A stretch of 64,000 bases of DNA from Deinococcus gobiensis I-0 (GCF_000252445.1 NC_017790.1:2090501-2154500); one strand, 5' to 3'. Positions 51,107-62,212 are shown, counted from the first letter of the stretch. Numbers and translations: made by a program. The notes: generated from the letters alone by a model not told the origin.

Positions 51107-51606
51107 CCTGGTTCTTCGCTGTCCTCGACTGGCTCAACGCCCTTCTGAACACCCCCATCCTCTCCGGTGCGGCCGGACTGGTCGGCGTGACAGGCGGGCG
51201 CACCCTCGCCTTCGTCATCCTCGCGGTGTGCATGGTCGGGGTGGTCCTGCAGATTCGCCGGGTGGGCCCACGCTTACGTGCCCTGGCGCGCGGGGAACAG
51301 ACCGTACCACTGCCGGCGGCCCAGCTCGTGCGGCTCGTGACCATCTTCGTCGTGCTGCTGTTCCTGGGCGCAGTGGTCTTCGGGATTCAGGCCAGCAGCA
51401 CGTACTACGCCGTCCAGGCCCGCACGATCGGGCAGCGGGATGTGGTGGTGAGCCTGACGCTGGCTACGCTGCTGTTCCACGTGTTCGCCATCGGCATCAG
51501 TCTGGTGGTGGCCCGCCTCGCCGTGATCATCGCAGACGTGGTGACGGGCGAGAAACGGGAGCACCGGGACTTCCTGCGGGCCCGTGCCCAGGGGGCGCGC
51601 CTGTGA
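51103..51606 (+). CDS. Second membrane protein of lysis cassette
   Basis: 167 residues from ATG 51103, overlapping the previous stop. Three hydrophobic helices at about 31-50, 77-96 and 115-138, with a basic loop between the first two. Could be holin, antiholin or pinholin partner. It overlaps the endolysin gene by four bases. Confidence 0.6.
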   Translation: MTWFFAVLDWLNALLNTPILSGAAGLVGVTGGRTLAFVILAVCMVGVVLQIRRVGPRLRALARGEQTVPLPAAQLVRLVTIFVVLLFLGAVVFGIQASSTYYAVQARTIGQRDVVVSLTLATLLFHVFAIGISLVVARLAVIIADVVTGEKREHRDFLRARAQGARL

Positions 51607-52307
51607 CGGCCTTCTACCCCCTGCTGGACACGCCCACGACCAAGTACACCGTGCAGGCCGGGTGTGGATATCTGGACCCCGCCTACCTCGCGGCCACGAA
51701 GTCGCAGCACCCCGCCGAGGACTTCAACGCGGTGACTGGCAGCGACACCGACCTGGGCGACCCAGTCCACGCGGCCGACGACGGCACCGTGAGCTACACC
51801 GGGTGGGATGGCTACATCGGCGGGATCGTCGAGATCCAGCACCCGGACGGCAGCGTCTCCGGGTACTGGCACCTGCGTGACGTGCATGTGGTCACTGGCC
51901 AGCGCGTGAACGGTGGCGACATGATCGGCCAGGTGGGCAAGGGTGCGACCGGCGTGATGAAGGCGCACCTGCACTTCTATGTAAAGAAGCCGGGCGTGAA
52001 GCTCGCGCCCAACTACTGGCCCAGCACCCACGACAAGAACCCGACGAGCTGCGCGACCTTCATCCGGGCCAACTACTTCGTGCCCAGCGAGTGGCTTAAG
52101 GCGCGCGGCGCAAAGCGCACGCTGGCCGACCTGCAGGCCCTGCGCGGCACGCCTGGCCGGGTGCTGGTCAATGACGTCGAGGTGACTGGACAGCTGGTCC
52201 AGCGGCCCGACAACGGCGTGACCATTGACGCGCGCACGGCCACCGTGCGGGTCTACGCCAACGATCCGCGCCCCACGCCCAGCGTGCCCACGCTGCCGCA
52301 GAACTGA
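51603..52307 (+). CDS. M23-family endolysin
   Basis: 234 residues from a GTG overlapping the previous stop. Zinc ligands of the lysostaphin-type peptidase: H-P-A-E-D-F-N (His and Asp, about 36-40), G-Y-W-H-L (about 95) and H-L-H-F-Y-V (about 124). There is no signal peptide, so release depends on the holin. A C-terminal region with V-L-V-N-D-V-E-V-T may bind the wall. It cuts peptide cross-links of peptidoglycan. Confidence 0.85.
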   Translation: MTAFYPLLDTPTTKYTVQAGCGYLDPAYLAATKSQHPAEDFNAVTGSDTDLGDPVHAADDGTVSYTGWDGYIGGIVEIQHPDGSVSGYWHLRDVHVVTGQRVNGGDMIGQVGKGATGVMKAHLHFYVKKPGVKLAPNYWPSTHDKNPTSCATFIRANYFVPSEWLKARGAKRTLADLQALRGTPGRVLVNDVEVTGQLVQRPDNGVTIDARTATVRVYANDPRPTPSVPTLPQN

Positions 52308-52334
52308 CGGGTCCTCAGACCTGGGCAAATCTGC

Positions 52335-52373
52335 CGGACAGATCAGGGCATTCCTCCTACACTGGATCCCATG
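52335..52373 (+). promoter_or_regulatory. Promoter for small lipoprotein, probably leaderless
   Basis: CGGACA (52335-52340), 17 bases, TACACT (52358-52363), then seven bases to the ATG at 52371. The transcript would start at or next to the start codon. Confidence 0.6.
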
Positions 52374-52532
52374 CCCAAACTCAGAACGCTGGCCGTGCTC
52401 GGGCTCGTTGCCGCTCTCCTGATGTCTTGCGCGCACCCCTACCCAGTTACTGAGGGGGGATGCACCATCTATCCCGATGGCACTGGGGTTTGCGTGGATC
52501 CACCCCCACCCTCCCACACCCACACGAACTAA
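52371..52532 (+). CDS. Small lipoprotein, possible outer spanin
   Basis: 53 residues. Short signal ending in lipobox L-M-S-C (about 17-20), then a small Cys pair (G-G-C-T-I-Y-P-D-G-T-G-V-C) and a Pro/His-rich end. Size, lipidation and place after the endolysin recall Rz1-type outer spanins, but no inner spanin is seen. It has its own promoter. Confidence 0.5.
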   Translation: MPKLRTLAVLGLVAALLMSCAHPYPVTEGGCTIYPDGTGVCVDPPPPSHTHTN

Positions 52533-52550
52533 ACCCTCTATTGCTCTTCC

Positions 52551-52573
52551 GGCCCCAGCGAGATGCTGGGGCC
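52551..52573 (+). terminator. Hairpin after small lipoprotein
   Basis: GGCCCCAGC and GCTGGGGCC pair perfectly around a five-base loop; no T tract. Confidence 0.45.
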
Positions 52574-52592
52574 GCGCCCTTGGAGTGTCCCC

Positions 52593-52901
52593 ATGTTGAA
52601 CATGCAGCAGATCACCCAGCAGCTTCAAAGCAACATCGGCAACGTCCTGACCGTGGAAGGCCTCAAGAAGGCGGCCAAGGAAGCCGCCCGGCTGGCCAAC
52701 CAGCTGCTGCCCGGCGCCACCGGCACCGAGAAGGCCGCTGCCGCCGAGGCGTGGCTGCTGGCGGCCGTCGAAGAGTACGACAACAAGATTCCGGTGCTGG
52801 GCCAGTTCATGGATCTGCCCTTGATTGACCGGCTGGAAGCGGCAGCCGTCCGGGCGGCCGTGGCCTGGGGCTACAGCGCCCTGGAGTTGGACGCCGCCTG
52901 A
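52593..52901 (+). CDS. Hypothetical protein at end of lysis region
   Basis: 102 residues from ATG 52593 (TTGGAG upstream). Helical and Ala-rich with amphipathic helices (L-K-K-A-A-K-E-A-A-R-L-A-N-Q-L-L; R-L-E-A-A-A-V-R-A-A-V-A-W-G). No transmembrane segment. It resembles small phage proteins near holins but is not identifiable. Bases 52902-53099 after it hold no gene I can support. Confidence 0.55.
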   Translation: MLNMQQITQQLQSNIGNVLTVEGLKKAAKEAARLANQLLPGATGTEKAAAAEAWLLAAVEEYDNKIPVLGQFMDLPLIDRLEAAAVRAAVAWGYSALELDAA

Positions 52902-53099
52902 ACCCTGCACACGAAGCGCCCCACCCGAGCCATTAGGCCAGAACTAGGAAGATTTTTGCCGTGCGGCACGCGCCGTAAGGAAGATGTGACTCGACGATGA
53001 TTAGTTTGGAATCACCAGGAGGCAAGGATCCTCAACTACGTTATTCGGGCACCTTGAGTTGAGAGGAGCTAGTGGTGCGCCCGGCCTGGAGATCACAAT

Positions 53100-54755
53100 T
53101 TGAACCACCTGTACTACGGCGACAACCTCGGCGTGTTGCGTGAGTCTATTGCCAGCGAGAGCGTTGATCTGATCTACCTCGACCCGCCCTTCAACTCGCA
53201 AGCCGACTACAACGTTATTTTCCACGATCAATCCGGTGAGCGTAGTGGCGCGCAGATTCTTGCTTTCGGAGATACGTGGACCTGGGGAACAGAAAGCGAT
53301 CAGGCCATCAGCGACCTGCTCGTCTCGCATGGCCACCTCGCCCAGTTTCTGGAGCATCTTGTGGGCTTCCTGGGCCGCAACAGTCTGAGCGCCTATCTCG
53401 TGATGATGTCCGCACGTCTGGTCGAACTCCACCGGGTGCTCAAGCCAACAGGCAGTCTTTATCTGCATTGCGATCCGGCGGCCAGTCACTACTTAAAAAT
53501 AATACTGGATATGGTATTTGGAGCACAGAATTTTCAAAGTGAAATTATTTGGAAAAGAACAAGTTCGCATAATAGTGCAAAGCGATATGGTCCTGTTCAT
53601 GACACCATATTTTTTTATTCCTTCTCAAATAAGTTGGTTTGGAATGGTGCCTATGCTAGTTATGAGGAAGGTTATATTTCAGATAGATTCAAAAGAAACG
53701 AGGGTGGACGTCCTTGGAAAGATGCTGATCTTACAGGTGCAGGTACTCGAAATGGTGAAACCGGGCAGATCTGGCGTGGTTTCGATGTAACGGCGAAGGG
53801 ACGTCATTGGGCATATCCACCTTCTGAACTGGATCGTCTGGATGGAGAGGGAAAAATCTACTGGCCGACGAAAGAAGGTGCCTGGCCGCGTCTGAAAAAA
53901 TTTCTTGATGAGGTCAAAGGTGTTCCAGTCCAAGACATCTGGACGGATATCTCACCTCTAAATTCTCAGGCGCTAGAGCGCCTCGGCTACCCTACTCAGA
54001 AGCCTGTGGCACTTCTGGAGCGCATCATCCAGGCCAGCAGTAATCCTGGCGATGTGGTTCTCGACCCCTTCTGTGGTTGCGGCACTACCATTAGCGCAGC
54101 GGAGAAGCTCGGGCGTCAGTGGATCGGTATCGACATCACCCACTTGAGCGTCGGCCTGATCAAAGCTCGGCTCAAGCGGGACTTCGACCTGTTGCCTGGT
54201 CAGGCTTACCAAGAGCACGGCACGCCACGTGACCTTAAAGCCGCCCAGTATTTCGCCGAACAAGATCCCTTCCAGTTCCAGTTCTGGATCGTCGGCGAGA
54301 TCGGAGCGCAGGCCTTCGGTGGCATGGGGGAGAGTCGCAAGGGCAAGAAGGGCGGAGACACGGGCATTGACGGACAGCTCTTTTTTCGAACGCCCGACGG
54401 CGTGAAAATTGAGCGGGTCATCGTCAGCGTCAAGGCAGGCCGGAACCTGAACCCAGCAATGGTCCGTGAGCTGCGCGGCACCGTCGAGCGCGAGAAGGCG
54501 GCGGTGGGCATCCTGCTGCTGGCGCATGAGCCGACCAGAGGCATGACGCAGGAGGCTGCGAGCGCTGGGGCCTATACCTGGGGTGGTCGGGTCTACCCAC
54601 GGCTCCAGATCCTGACCGTGGCGCAGCTGCTGGCCGGCCAACAGCCTGACCTACCGCGCGGGGTAGTCAACGTCAGTCACGAGCAGAAGCCTGCCAAGGC
54701 CCTGACGGGTAAAAGTTCGAAAGATCGAGGAGCTGCACCACTCTTTGCCCAGTGA
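53100..54755 (+). CDS. DNA methyltransferase fused to nuclease-like domain
   Basis: 551 residues from TTG 53100 (GGAG nine bases upstream); M-N-H-L-Y-Y-G-D-N-L is the normal start of this family. Catalytic L-D-P-P-F-N at about 28 precedes the AdoMet site D-P-F-C-G-C-G-T-T at about 322, the order of beta-class N4/N6 methyltransferases. Residues from about 400 on look like a Mrr-type endonuclease fold: G-G-D-T-G-I-D-G and V-S-V-K-A-G supply the Asp and Lys. It may be a single-chain restriction-modification enzyme or a methylase with a lost nuclease. The middle (53500-53950) is AT-rich, perhaps a swapped recognition region. Confidence 0.8.
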   Translation: MNHLYYGDNLGVLRESIASESVDLIYLDPPFNSQADYNVIFHDQSGERSGAQILAFGDTWTWGTESDQAISDLLVSHGHLAQFLEHLVGFLGRNSLSAYLVMMSARLVELHRVLKPTGSLYLHCDPAASHYLKIILDMVFGAQNFQSEIIWKRTSSHNSAKRYGPVHDTIFFYSFSNKLVWNGAYASYEEGYISDRFKRNEGGRPWKDADLTGAGTRNGETGQIWRGFDVTAKGRHWAYPPSELDRLDGEGKIYWPTKEGAWPRLKKFLDEVKGVPVQDIWTDISPLNSQALERLGYPTQKPVALLERIIQASSNPGDVVLDPFCGCGTTISAAEKLGRQWIGIDITHLSVGLIKARLKRDFDLLPGQAYQEHGTPRDLKAAQYFAEQDPFQFQFWIVGEIGAQAFGGMGESRKGKKGGDTGIDGQLFFRTPDGVKIERVIVSVKAGRNLNPAMVRELRGTVEREKAAVGILLLAHEPTRGMTQEAASAGAYTWGGRVYPRLQILTVAQLLAGQQPDLPRGVVNVSHEQKPAKALTGKSSKDRGAAPLFAQ

Positions 54756-54768
54756 CATCCAAACTGTT

Positions 54769-54800
54769 CGCCCCACCCTGGCTGATGCTGGGGCGGGGCG
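54769..54800. terminator. Terminator between convergent genes
   Basis: CGCCCC...GGC and GCTGGGGCGGGGCG form a long hairpin around TGAT; it separates the methyltransferase gene from the minus-strand gene. Confidence 0.55.
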
Positions 54801-54821
54801 CAGAAGATTTACTTACCCGAA

Positions 54822-55316
54822 TCACACCATTGTAATACCTACATATATAAATAATGCTGTCAAGGCAATAAGAAGTAGCGGTGTCAAAATTTTCATAAGT
54901 TCTTTGACTTTGCGTTGATTATCTTCCAATTCTAATTGCGCCTTTTGCCTATATTCATTTCGTCGCTGGTTTACCAGATCCCGCGAAGACATGGCTTTAG
55001 GTTTTGGATGCTCAAAGTAGACTGTAATATAATCTGCCGCTTGGCTGCGATGCTCCATATCACGAAACCTTCTATCAACTTTACCCTCCCTTACTGCATA
55101 GTACCCCTGATTTCTCAATTCGCCCACTATTGCATTCTGTACGGAAGAGCTAAAAAAACTACTATCGAAAAGTAGAAAGTAATCCTGCCTCCTAGATCTT
55201 GCTTCCTCTATGCTCTTTCTTGCTATAGACCTACCTAGTTCCAACTGGGCAGCACTTGGCTTAGGCAAGGGAGCATTGATGTCCTTTAGCACAGTTTTTG
55301 GATCAGGAAAAGGCAT
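54822..55316 (-). CDS. C-terminally anchored membrane protein (cargo)
   Basis: 164 residues from ATG 55316. A soluble N-terminal domain (D-Y-F-L-L-F-D-S-S-F-F ... Y-I-T-V-Y-F-E-H-P), a basic coiled coil and one C-terminal membrane helix (about 143-162, L-L-L-I-A-L-T-A-L-F-I-Y-V). TATTTT lies six bases before the ATG, fitting leaderless expression in the lysogen. Strongly AT-rich. No known family; superinfection exclusion or defence is possible. Confidence 0.6.
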   Translation of the reverse strand: MPFPDPKTVLKDINAPLPKPSAAQLELGRSIARKSIEEARSRRQDYFLLFDSSFFSSSVQNAIVGELRNQGYYAVREGKVDRRFRDMEHRSQAADYITVYFEHPKPKAMSSRDLVNQRRNEYRQKAQLELEDNQRKVKELMKILTPLLLIALTALFIYVGITMV

Positions 55317-55686
55317 ATTTATAAAATATTAAAGGTCAGGGACCTCATTTTCAAATTATCTATGCTCCAGGACAAATTTTCCCTACACCCTGCTCGTTCC
55401 ATCAGCCTAGGTAAGGCATTTTTTGTTATCCCCACCTTCCGCACTCCCGCTTGAACATCCACCCCGACAGCCCATCCCCACCATGACCTACAAGTTCAGC
55501 CACTCCTTAACATCCTCGAGCGGCACCCCCTGGGCTGCAGCGAGCGCCTCGCGCGCCGCCACCAGCTCCACCGGCGAGGCGATGGCAGGGGTTACATCTG
55601 ACGCCCGCACACAAAGCGCCCCGCCCTGGTCTATGCCGGGCGGGGCGCTTTTTCGTTTGTCCACAGGGGGTGCGGAAGGGGTTGAC
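55317..55686. other. Intergenic stretch with one strong terminator
   Basis: This 370-base stretch holds the promoter of the gene at 54822 and the terminator at 55613-55653. On the minus strand a 40-residue frame from GTG 55610 to 55488, ending V-P-L-E-D-V-K-E-W-L-N-L, looks protein-like but has no ribosome site and could be the remnant of a larger gene. Confidence 0.4.
55613..55653. terminator. Strong bidirectional terminator
   Basis: AAAGCGCCCCGCCC pairs with GGGCGGGGCGCTTT, with T5 on the plus side and A3 on the other. It serves the 55687 gene on the minus strand. Confidence 0.85.
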
Positions 55687-56007
55687 TCAGTCCAGCAGGA
55701 AGTCCTCCACCTCGACGTCTTCGAGCACCTCGCCCACCAAGCCGTCGAAGGCCTCCTTGATCTCGTCGCCCTCTTCCTTGTCCGGCTTCCAGCCTTCCAG
55801 CACGATGTCCCGTTTCTTCGCCGCCTCGATCCGCAGCCCATAGTCGGGGAAGCGACCCTCGAACACCCCCGGCAGGTGCTCCTGCAGGTAAGCCAGCAGC
55901 TTGTCGCCATCCCAGTTCCGCCGCTTCACGATGTTCTTTCCAGCCACCTTCACCTCATACTTCAGCGGATCAGGAGTAGCGAAGCGGAACACAATTGTTT
56001 TGTCCAT
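55687..56007 (-). CDS. Hypothetical protein next to attR
   Basis: 106 residues from ATG 56007. Acidic, alpha-beta, with A-G-K-N-I-V-K-R-R-N-W-D-G-D-K and an acidic end (L-E-D-V-E-V-E-D-F-L-L-D). It is between two strong terminators, so it is an isolated unit at the prophage end, as lysogenic-conversion genes often are. Function unknown. Confidence 0.6.
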   Translation of the reverse strand: MDKTIVFRFATPDPLKYEVKVAGKNIVKRRNWDGDKLLAYLQEHLPGVFEGRFPDYGLRIEAAKKRDIVLEGWKPDKEEGDEIKEAFDGLVGEVLEDVEVEDFLLD

Positions 56008-56018
56008 AACGTAAAGAT

Positions 56019-56055
56019 AGTGCCCCAGCCGACATCCGTGGCTGGGGCACTTTTT
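56019..56055. terminator. Strong terminator between attR and phage genes
   Basis: AGTGCCCCAGCC and GGCTGGGGCACT pair around a nine-base loop with T5 on the plus side. It may also end leuS transcription on the minus strand, replacing the original leuS terminator. Confidence 0.85.
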
Positions 56056-56092
56056 CTGTTATCCACAGAGGGCTGTGGACGGAATCGATGTG

Positions 56093-58579
<2,487 letters not shown>

Positions 58580-58601
58580 GGGATGGCAGCTCCTTACAGG
58601 C

Positions 58602-58698
58602 AAAAGAAAAGCCCCGGCCTACACGCAGCCGGGGACACTCGCACGGGCCGTGAAGGCTAGGCGAGAAGTCCCCGGGTGGTAAGCGCAGAGCGGATCAT
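58602..58698 (-). promoter_or_regulatory. leuS transcription attenuator
   Basis: On the minus strand a leader peptide frame (58698-58657) is followed by a terminator whose stem is CCCCGGC (58634-58628) and GCCGGGG (58618-58612), with a T-rich tail (58610-58602), just before the leuS ribosome site. A second pairing, CCGGGGAC (58675-58668) with GTCCCCGG (58636-58629) extended by CTCGC/GCGAG, would take up the 5' arm of the terminator. The two folds exclude each other. No T-box sequence was found. Confidence 0.65.
58657..58698 (-). CDS. leuS leader peptide
   Basis: 13 residues, MIRSALTTRGLLA, with Leu codons CTT, CTT and CTC, two of them adjacent; CTT should be uncommon in this GC-rich genome. 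TATGCT lies six bases before the ATG, so the leader peptide is probably translated from a leaderless mRNA. Confidence 0.55.
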   Translation of the reverse strand: MIRSALTTRGLLA

Positions 58699-58776
58699 GG
58701 GTCCAGCATAGCGCACCGGGCCGGGCGGCGCACTTGCGCAGGACGGCCCGGCCCCCGCCACCTAGACTGGGCGCCT

Positions 58777-59988
58777 ATGGAACGACCGGGAGTCTGGGAA
58801 CGGGTCAGGGCCTTCGCGCGGGGCGAGCGTGACGCCGAACTCCTGTACGCCTACAAGCGGGCCGGCACGCAGGTCCACACCCTGCTCGACGCGGCCGAGC
58901 GCCGGCGCTTCGGGCAGGCGGCCAGCGGCGCGGGGCCCTTTGACATGCCGGCGGCCGTCGGCCTGGAACTCGTGTGCATCTGGAACGCCTTCGTCCTCCA
59001 GACACTGGGCGACCGCATGCTGGAAGCCGACGAGGCCGACGACCCCGCCACCGCCGGCTTCGTGCCGCCCGTGACCTACGACCAGGTGCAGGCGTACTAC
59101 ACCGGGGCGCAGCGCTGGCTGGCCCACGCGAGCCGCGCGGGGCACGACCCGTCCTTCACCGTGCCGGAGACGCTGCCCGCCCCCCTGCCGGCCTGGTCGC
59201 CGGTCGAACCCTGCCCGCGCGCCCACCTGGGCGCCATGCTCGCAGCCCTGCGGTCGCTGGGCCTGCACGCCGAGGCGGCGATGAACGAGCTGGAGGGCGC
59301 CGCCCCCGCCGCCGACCAGGCCCGGCTGAGCCGGCTGCGTGGGCAGTACGCCCAGGCCGCCGCCTCGGCGCGCTACGCCCTGGACATGTACCGCCCCGAC
59401 GCGGGGGCCACGCTGCACGAGGAGATCGAAACCCGCGCCAAGGCCGCCCTGGAGGACTTCTACCGCGTGGGTCAGCTCCTGAGCTACCCGGCGCTGCTCG
59501 GCCGGGCGCCGGAGGCCCCCAGACGCGCGGGCACGGCCCGGCCGGCCGGCGCCCTGCCGGGCCAGCCCGGTTTCGACCCCTGGATCATGACCGACCCGCA
59601 TACGGCGGACTCGCTGCGCCGCGACCCCCAGGCCGCCCGGGTCATCGCGGAGATGTGGGCGCTCGACCCCGACCCGCGCGCCAGCCTGGGCCTGTGGCGC
59701 GACATCGAGGCCGCGCGGGCACGCGGCGCGGTCACCTATGCCCGGCATCCCGGCGGCGTCCTGATCGGCTACTACTTCTGCACGCCCTACGCGGCCATCT
59801 ACGAGGCGACGCAGGCGGTCGTGATCGGGGACACGCCCGTGCCCCGGGGCCAGCGCTTTACCATCGAGTGCGCCGCCGAGGGGGTGCGCCTGGGCTACCC
59901 GTTCAAGCGCGAGGTCGTGCTGGGACAGTTCCGCGCCGCCCAGATCGACTACTGCGACCCCGACGCGCCCCCACCCCACGACGACTGA
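58777..59988 (+). CDS. Uncharacterised Deinococcus-type protein
   Basis: 403 residues from ATG 58777, eight bases after TAGACT, so probably leaderless. Mostly helical, with a low-complexity Pro/Ala part at about 245-265 and a beta-rich C-terminus (Y-A-R-H-P-G-G-V-L-I-G-Y-Y-F-C-T-P-Y). No known domain recognised; no signal or membrane segment. It is divergent from leuS. Confidence 0.7.
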   Translation: MERPGVWERVRAFARGERDAELLYAYKRAGTQVHTLLDAAERRRFGQAASGAGPFDMPAAVGLELVCIWNAFVLQTLGDRMLEADEADDPATAGFVPPVTYDQVQAYYTGAQRWLAHASRAGHDPSFTVPETLPAPLPAWSPVEPCPRAHLGAMLAALRSLGLHAEAAMNELEGAAPAADQARLSRLRGQYAQAAASARYALDMYRPDAGATLHEEIETRAKAALEDFYRVGQLLSYPALLGRAPEAPRRAGTARPAGALPGQPGFDPWIMTDPHTADSLRRDPQAARVIAEMWALDPDPRASLGLWRDIEAARARGAVTYARHPGGVLIGYYFCTPYAAIYEATQAVVIGDTPVPRGQRFTIECAAEGVRLGYPFKREVVLGQFRAAQIDYCDPDAPPPHDD

Positions 59989-60021
59989 CCCGGCGTAGGC
60001 GTCTCACCGCCCGACCCTGCC

Positions 60022-61107
60022 CTACGCCCCCGCAGAGGCCGCCGGAAATTCCACCAGCACGTGTTCGGCGCTGAAGCCCGGTCCCATCGCGCTCAGCAGG
60101 CCCCGGCCCCGGGGCTGGCCGCGCAGGATCTCCTCCAGCACGAACAGCACCGTCGCGCTGCTCATGTTGCCGCAGCGGCGCAGCACCTCGCGGCTGGCGT
60201 CGAGGGTGCCGCCGGGCAGCTCCAGCGCCTCCTCGTAGGCGTCCAGCACCTTCACGCCCCCGGGATGCACGACGTAGATGCCCAGGTCGGCGCGCGTCCA
60301 GCCGTTCGTCTCCAGGGCGTCGCGCACGTTGTCCTGCATCATGGCGCGCACCAGCGCCGGGATGTCGCGCGAGAAGCGCACCTTGAGGCCGTCCTCGACC
60401 ACGTCCCAGCCCATGATGTCCTCGCTGTCCTCGATGAGGGTCGAATACGCGCCGTGCAGGGTCAGCAGCGGGGGCGGTCCCGGCACGTCGGGGGCGGTGA
60501 CGACCAGCGCCGCGCCGCCGTCCGAGAACAGCGCCGTGCCCACGAAGTTGCTCTTGGACTCGTCGCCCGCGATCAGGGTCAGGCTGCACAGCTCGACCGC
60601 CACGTACAGCACCCGCCGGTAGCCCGCGCGCACGAGGTCGGCGGCGCGCGCCAGCCCCGACGCGCCGCCCGCGCAGCCCAGCCCCCACAGCGGCAGCCGC
60701 GCGGCGTGCCGGCGCAGCCCCAGCGCCTCGATCAGGTAGGCGTCGAGGCTGGGCGTGCTGATGCCGCTCGTGTTCACCACGACCACGGCGTCCACGTCGC
60801 CCGGCGCTATCTCGGCCTGGGCCAGCGCCCCCTCGGCCAGCCGCAGGCACAGGGCGCGCGCCTCCTCGACGAATACGGCGTTCTTCTCCGGAAAGGTGTG
60901 GGGCGCGCGGTACCACGCCAGCGGCCGGGACAGGGGCCGGGTTTCGATCTGCGCGTTGGCGAACACGTCGAGCAGCCCCCGGCGTGCGCCCAGGCGGGGA
61001 AACAGCTCGGCGGCGGCGGCCCTCACCTCGGTCTGCGCGGCGCTGTAGGGGGGAGTTCCGGTCACGAGCGACCGCACGGTGGGAGCCATGGAGGACATCG
61101 CGCCCAT
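60022..61107 (-). CDS. Type III polyketide synthase (chalcone synthase-like)
   Basis: 361 residues from ATG 61107; ATGs at 61098 and 61089 are options. The Cys-His-Asn triad is present: [16 protein letters not shown] and C-G-N-M-S-S-A-T. It condenses malonyl-CoA units on an acyl-CoA starter to make pyrones or phenolic lipids. No methyltransferase or oxidase partner lies next to it in the window. Confidence 0.9.
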   Translation of the reverse strand: MGAMSSMAPTVRSLVTGTPPYSAAQTEVRAAAAELFPRLGARRGLLDVFANAQIETRPLSRPLAWYRAPHTFPEKNAVFVEEARALCLRLAEGALAQAEIAPGDVDAVVVVNTSGISTPSLDAYLIEALGLRRHAARLPLWGLGCAGGASGLARAADLVRAGYRRVLYVAVELCSLTLIAGDESKSNFVGTALFSDGGAALVVTAPDVPGPPPLLTLHGAYSTLIEDSEDIMGWDVVEDGLKVRFSRDIPALVRAMMQDNVRDALETNGWTRADLGIYVVHPGGVKVLDAYEEALELPGGTLDASREVLRRCGNMSSATVLFVLEEILRGQPRGRGLLSAMGPGFSAEHVLVEFPAASAGA

Positions 61108-61195
61108 TCTGGTCCGCCGCCGCCGCGTCAAGGTCTGTCGGCCTACGGTTGGGCGGGGCCCGCCCCTCTTTCCCAAGCCTCTCTAAAGCGCCGCC

Positions 61196-62212
61196 TCACA
61201 CCTCGCGCAGGTACCCCGCCTTCAGGAACTCCTGGAGCAGCGGTTCGAGGTCGTGCAGCGCGGCGTCCGAGCGCATGGCGTACTCGGCGGGCGTCAGGCC
61301 CTGGGCGGCGGCCCGCATGAGTTCGATGCCCGGCGCGCCGTACTGGGTCCGGAAATTCAGGAAGATGTCCGTGATGGGGTTCACGGCGTCGCGCCCCCGC
61401 AGCGTCAGCCCGTAGGTGTGGTGCGCCCAGCCCGCCAGACTGCGCGGCAGGATGAGGGTCTGGGGCCGCAGCGGAGCCGGGAACGCGCCCTCGTAGGGCA
61501 GGGTGGCCGGCAGGGTCGCCACGACCTCACCGCGCGAATACAGCAGCGCGCCGCCGGGCTGCGCATGCAGGCCCGTGAAATCCGGCGTGAGGTTGAATTT
61601 CCAGGCCCGGCTGCCCACCCCGCTCAGGATGTGCGCGTAGGTGGCGGGCAGCGGGTGGGCCGAGAGCGCCGCGCCTTCCTGGTACAGCCCCAGCAGCTCG
61701 CCCAGCGCCTGCTCGCCCGAGGCGTTGACGGCCGCCGCCGCGACGGTGCGGCCCTCGTAGACGAGCACGTAGGCGGCCTGGTCGCCCAGCGACACCGCGA
61801 GGTAGCCGTGCCAGCCCAGGCCGTGCAGGTATTTCAGGAAGGCGTGCAGGTCGCAAAACGCGCTGTGCAGCCCCTGGTAGGTCGGCTCGCTGTGCGGCAG
61901 GAACCGCGCCAGAAAGGGCGAGACGCCGGGGTACATGGGCCGCAGTTCGGGAATGGCCGCGAAATCGCCCTCGCTGCCGCCCGCCGTCTGGATCGCGGGG
62001 TCCGGGGTGGGGGACGGCGCTTCGGGGGAAGGCGCGAGCCGCACCTCGCCGGGCGACGTGACCGACGCGACGATGGTGGACTCGGCCCCCGCGTGGCCGG
62101 CCACCGCCCCGTCCGGGACCGGCGCGCTTTCCTGCTCCTCCGCTGCTCCGCGTTTCAGCGCGCCGCGCAGGGGCTTTTGCGACCGGCGCTTGCCGTCCGG
62201 CGAACCGGTCAC
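61196..62212 (-). CDS. Hypothetical protein, possible Roadblock-like sensor
   Basis: 338 residues from GTG 62212, overlapping the stop of the gamma-CA-like gene. A basic, disordered first 100 residues, then a folded domain (L-H-A-F-L-K-Y-L-H-G-L-G-W-H-G-Y-L-A-V-S-L-G-D-Q-A-A-Y-V-L-V-Y-E-G) with a Roadblock/DUF4388-like start, and a helical C-terminus. Unknown function; coupled to its upstream neighbour. Confidence 0.65.
   Translation of the reverse strand: MTGSPDGKRRSQKPLRGALKRGAAEEQESAPVPDGAVAGHAGAESTIVASVTSPGEVRLAPSPEAPSPTPDPAIQTAGGSEGDFAAIPELRPMYPGVSPFLARFLPHSEPTYQGLHSAFCDLHAFLKYLHGLGWHGYLAVSLGDQAAYVLVYEGRTVAAAAVNASGEQALGELLGLYQEGAALSAHPLPATYAHILSGVGSRAWKFNLTPDFTGLHAQPGGALLYSRGEVVATLPATLPYEGAFPAPLRPQTLILPRSLAGWAHHTYGLTLRGRDAVNPITDIFLNFRTQYGAPGIELMRAAAQGLTPAEYAMRSDAALHDLEPLLQEFLKAGYLREV

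Noticed and set aside
53001..53489. 162-residue minus-strand frame over the methyltransferase start
   Set aside because: Overlaps the conserved L-D-P-P-F-N region of a recognised gene and has no ribosome site.
58602..58776. T-box riboswitch upstream of leuS
   Set aside because: No T-box sequence or specifier-loop layout was found; the leader-peptide model explains the stems.
60061..61320. 419-residue plus-strand frame opposite the polyketide synthase
   Set aside because: The minus strand carries the full Cys-His-Asn triad; the plus frame is a GC shadow.
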